Below are positions 60,065 to 64,000 of a stretch of 64,000 nt of DNA, piece by piece. The notes beneath the pieces were generated by a model that did not search any database, had not been told where the DNA came from, and worked only from the letters and a program-made list of their open reading frames with translations. Position numbers and translations under genes: made by a program. Numbering within the stretch: position 1 is the first letter of the stretch; each line of letters opens with the position of its first letter. Source of the stretch: Acanthopleura granulata (lineage: Eukaryota; Mollusca; Polyplacophora; Chitonida; Chitonidae); NCBI GenBank assembly GCA_016165875.1, contig JABBOT010000004.1, forward strand, positions 32,889,866 to 32,953,865. The letters run 5' to 3'.

Positions 60065-63000
60065 ATTTGATCAACCATTGATATTTAGTCTTCTATTAAT
60101 AGTATTGCACGGTATAGGCCAATTACAGAAAGTTATGTCCTATAAGACAACCAGTACGGCACACCAAGAAGATGAAGTGGTTTCAATTAGATACCACCCA
60201 AAGCAACTTTTTTTCTTTTGACTGCAATGAATTAGTTACTTGGAGGTCCACATCCAATCCAAGGACAGTATATATTTCTTTAACTAGACACGACAGATTT
60301 CAAGTTGGCCTAAACTGATAAACAGGTGAGTTCAACAAATAAAACGGCCATTGCTTGTTTTACGGCTTCTGTGAACATGTAGAAACTCTTTTGCTAAGGC
60401 ACCTCGACAGTATGACAGGTGGTTTGTTAAGTAACATAATGTAGGATCACATTAATATGTATGCCATTTTGTACTTTCGCCTTAAATCACCAGTAAAAGT
60501 ATTTGTAAATAAAAATGAAGGTCTATGTCCCAGTGGAACCACGCTGTCTCGTCAGTGACGGTCAAGTCGCCCACGCACGTCAAGATAGGTGGTGCGATTT
60601 ACAAATACAAGTATCGTGTAAAATGATCTCCTACTGCTACACAGTGTTTAACAACTCAAACATCACTTGAATATAAACTACATGTATTTTTATGTCGAAA
60701 ATATAAATTTGTATACTTGGTTAACGGCAGTTTTGTTTAGTTCACGCCAACGAGGCATGTTTTATTGAACACGTCAATATGACGATATAGTCATTGTAGT
60801 CCTGCCTCATTCAGCTGTTCATTTCTTCATGTGCGCTTGTTCCAGCCTCCACTGAGATGTACAGGTGTCGTGGAATCTACAAGGAACATCCATGTAGCTC
60901 GATAAAGGTTTCGGTAAAGATGTACGATTCATGGGTCACTTTCATAAAAACGTGTACGATAATTTTAACCATACTACAATTATGCAAGATATCGTACCTC
61001 ACGATCAAGTCCTTTTCACAAAACATGCTTTGTGAAAATGGGCAACGTCGTAAATTATCGTAAAAGACGTTGTGCGATGAAAATCACGACAGAAAATATC
61101 CTACATCAAGTGAAAGTGGCCCCTGCCTCTCACTTCCTAGACAATGCGGAGCTTCATGCTTCACGGACTTGTTTTGATGCTTCACTAGACAACATGCAAA
61201 CCACTGGTGTTCCCTAGGCTATTAACTTGGTTCAGTATCTTTATAGATGGTGTGTAGACCAACTTTATCGAGCCATGCAGATGTAATGAAAGGCGTTCAT
61301 TTCAGGCGCGCACTTGCTGCATAAACTCATGCTGCCATCCCACACGTAACCAGAAGATAGGTCGATACCTAGGGCAGATGTGTAGATCATACAGATTGTC
61401 TCACGTCCAGGCTCTTATAAGGGTGTACATTATATGTGAAGGGGCAAAATAACATAAAAAAGAAAGGTCTGTGAGGATGTTGTCATTGAATTGCAGAGGA
61501 GCACTCCACTTAGAATCTTTTTTTTATATAATTTGGGGGAAAGACTACGTGTATGAAATGTACAAAAAACAGTACTTAAATCGCATATTAACTGACATCC
61601 AAAAAGGCCAGCATACACAGTTATATGTAGCGCCAATTATGAAACCAAAGAATCATACATGAAAATGCTAACGACCAGTTTAATGGGTAATTAGAGCATA
61701 TGCAGTTGAGCTTGAAACAATGAATCATACACATAATCGTAGCACCTTGTGCAATATATTAAGACAAATATTCTCAAAAATAATTCTCTTTGCCTAGACA
61801 ACATAATATAATGTATACGCGTACACTTGTGATGGGATTCCACTGAACAGATCCAGACTCAAACGTACTTGTAACAAATCAACGCAAAAATTACTTAACG
61901 GTAAGGCCGCCGCTACAACAGACTTTTCTGAATGATGTAAGAGTATGAATAATTACAGTCAAATATTGTCAACATATCATAAATGTATACAGTTCTGTGG
62001 GTGTGAGAACCTGATAATACAGATAACAGTAAACTAAGTCATATACCTACACGGCATACTTTGGTATAGTCTACTGATGGTGACAACATGTACAAGGAAC
62101 GGCCACAAACACGACGTCTCTTTAGTCGCATCTTGGTAAAGTCAATTTCAAAATCGCTACGACAGCACAAAGATGTACATAATGCAGGGAAAAAAATAAA
62201 GAAAGGGTATTGTGAACTGCAATAACAGTTTAACACACTACATTTGTGTACAATTGTTATAACCGAACCAGGCCTTTACAGAGCTTTGTGATGGTAGATC
62301 GGGGGTGGGAATGGGGGTGGTGGGGTGATGAGAGAAATGTTTTTATTTTTTTACCTAGCAACCACCAGTCGCATGAGGTTTTAGTTCACTTCTTTCTGCA
62401 ACACTTCTTGTCTGAGATCGTAAGTAAGTGAAAGGAAGAACGAGTAGAACAACAATGAGGCTAAACCACGTCAGGCAGTCTGACTTAACAAGTTGGGACA
62501 AAGAATGTGGTTATTCTAGATGTGACCTAAACGTACGCCAAATCTTGCACACATTTGCAGAGAGACACAGGTTCATGTCTTCAACTACATACGGCTCTCA
62601 AAGGCAGTGAATGGGGAAATCATCTTCACGTATATATAAACATGTTGATAAAAATTTACATGCACATTTGGAGTGTAAGTAAAGGAAACGCGTGAGATTG
62701 ATACAAATTGTAGTCGGACAGTGCTGTCGGAAAAAGTCTTGCGTAATGCCAAATTATATATAGTGTTTATCATAAATATGAGTGTCTTAATTCTTCCGCC
62801 CTCTATGGACAATACTAACTGCACATGTAATCATAACTCCTCCTTCTCTCCTGACGGTTGCCTTAAGCTCTCTTCCGTGCCATCTCCGGCCTCCTCCTTG
62901 TCTGAAAGCCCAATAAAGATAGAGTCAATACACATGACCAATTACAACATCAATATACAAAATACTGACTGAATGGCTGATTTTCATTTCACATCCCTTT

Positions 63001-64000
63001 CAGCATTAACTTGGAAATATCATAACGATGTCTCCTTTCAGCAGGCTATATTGCCGACTTAACAACGCCGGTATTACTGCAAGTCAAAATGTGAAATTTG
63101 GTTTATCTTGTTATTTTCAGACTTAGACTCTTGAGGAGAAACCATTTAACTGTTAAGTCAAACATGACATAGTTAAACTATGCATAATACAAAGTTTTAA
63201 TTTCTGGCAAAGACATTTACAACATTTTCTGATCTCTGCCTGTGTAGGCCAGATCTATACATGTAAAGTCTTCTTCACTCAAATTTCCTTACAGTCAAGG
63301 ATAAAGTGTTATTTTCCTTTAGGCCAATACATCATTATAAAACAAGTGCCGAAATTCAGCAAATGTTTATCTTAAAAGGAAAAAAAATAGTTTTCCTGTG
63401 AAAGGACCTTCCTGAGACATCCGTTTATATTGTTTACAAACGCCTTATTCTTATAACATTTTGATAAAGCTTTTTTATTCTCTACAACATGCCCAACGGG
63501 CACCTCCATTAAAACCTTTGAGACATAGGCCCATATTCTTTAAAAGTTGCAGCAACACTTTCCACAAACTAGACCAGAAGGGGTTATGATTGTGACACTA
63601 TTGGACATAAGACGGACCAGACTCTCTTGTTTGGTGCACTGAAGCAAATGATTTGGGGATTTGAACCAGCAAACTCTGCGTTTCCAGGATACACCTCTAT
63701 CGGGGGACTAAAGGGAAATTTTCTCCAGTCCTTCAGGTAGCTTGTGGTTATATACCACCCTGTTGTTACATCAGATTTGAAAAGCCATCAAAGGTGCTGC
63801 ACATTCCAAGCACAGTCAATAGCTGGTATACAGGTGTATATCACAGCCTTTGGGTCGACCATTTGGCTAAAACTAAATGCAGGCTCTGTGGAATCAACCT
63901 TTGGGTGAGTTTGAATCAGGTATGTACACATCAAAAGGTATTAATTAATTTTACACGAATGCTTGAATTACCAAAGATTAATTTCCATGATGGTATAGTT
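60065..64000. other. Gene-free right end of the window
   Basis: No gene supported. A tRNA-like B-box in minus orientation (GGATTTGAACCAGC, about 63658-63671) suggests another SINE remnant. Open frames at 61032-61217 and 62721-62972 (+) have no domain. Confidence 0.5.

Overview
The window is eukaryotic, from an AT-rich animal genome. Genes have GT-AG introns, tRNA-headed SINE fragments are common, there is a Pao/BEL LTR retrotransposon, and the palindrome TACATGTA is frequent. From memory of repeat families, the SINE types suggest a marine mollusc or a close lophotrochozoan. No species can be named from the sequence alone.

The main gene (1289-14524, + strand) is an intact 11-exon FAD-dependent GMC oxidoreductase of the choline/glucose dehydrogenase-like class. 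I assembled its splice structure by hand. All 11 exons join in frame to 1764 nt (587 aa plus stop). They include a 100-bp first exon lying 3.2 kb upstream of exon 2, with a TATA box and dyad motifs in front of it. Its introns hold SINEs, a foldback element and older repeats.

A second, degraded copy of the same gene follows at 28235-37060 (+). It keeps only parts of exons 2, 3, 5, 6 and 7, with a lost splice donor, an in-frame stop, deletions and a frameshift. Its exon 3 is nevertheless almost identical to that of the intact gene, which suggests gene conversion or a very recent local copy. Between the two copies sits a minus-strand Pao/BEL element (17464-24386) with 249-bp LTRs, a perfect 5-bp target duplication and a gag-pol region broken by stops, frameshifts and an RNase H deletion.

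From 34.3 to 35.5 kb there is a promoter-like block (CRE, CCAAT, CCGCCC, TATA) with a poly(A) signal 510 bp on. It may be a solo LTR or an orphan transcription unit, and a small coding-like fragment lies beside it. On the minus strand, 40885-41481 and 45827-46384 encode two tandem paralogous small proteins. Each has a signal peptide, six cysteines at matched spacing and a hydrophobic C-terminus, and each is preceded at the same place by a splice acceptor. They are the best candidates here for an undescribed family.

The rest (about 47-64 kb) shows no gene I can support. It holds a minisatellite with a 194-bp higher-order period (46961-47397), a degenerate 8/16-bp satellite (51.9-52.1 kb), a second copy of the foldback element (54478-54982), a decaying tandem array (59.0-59.9 kb) and SINE remnants. 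I see no CRISPR array, rRNA or convincing tRNA gene.
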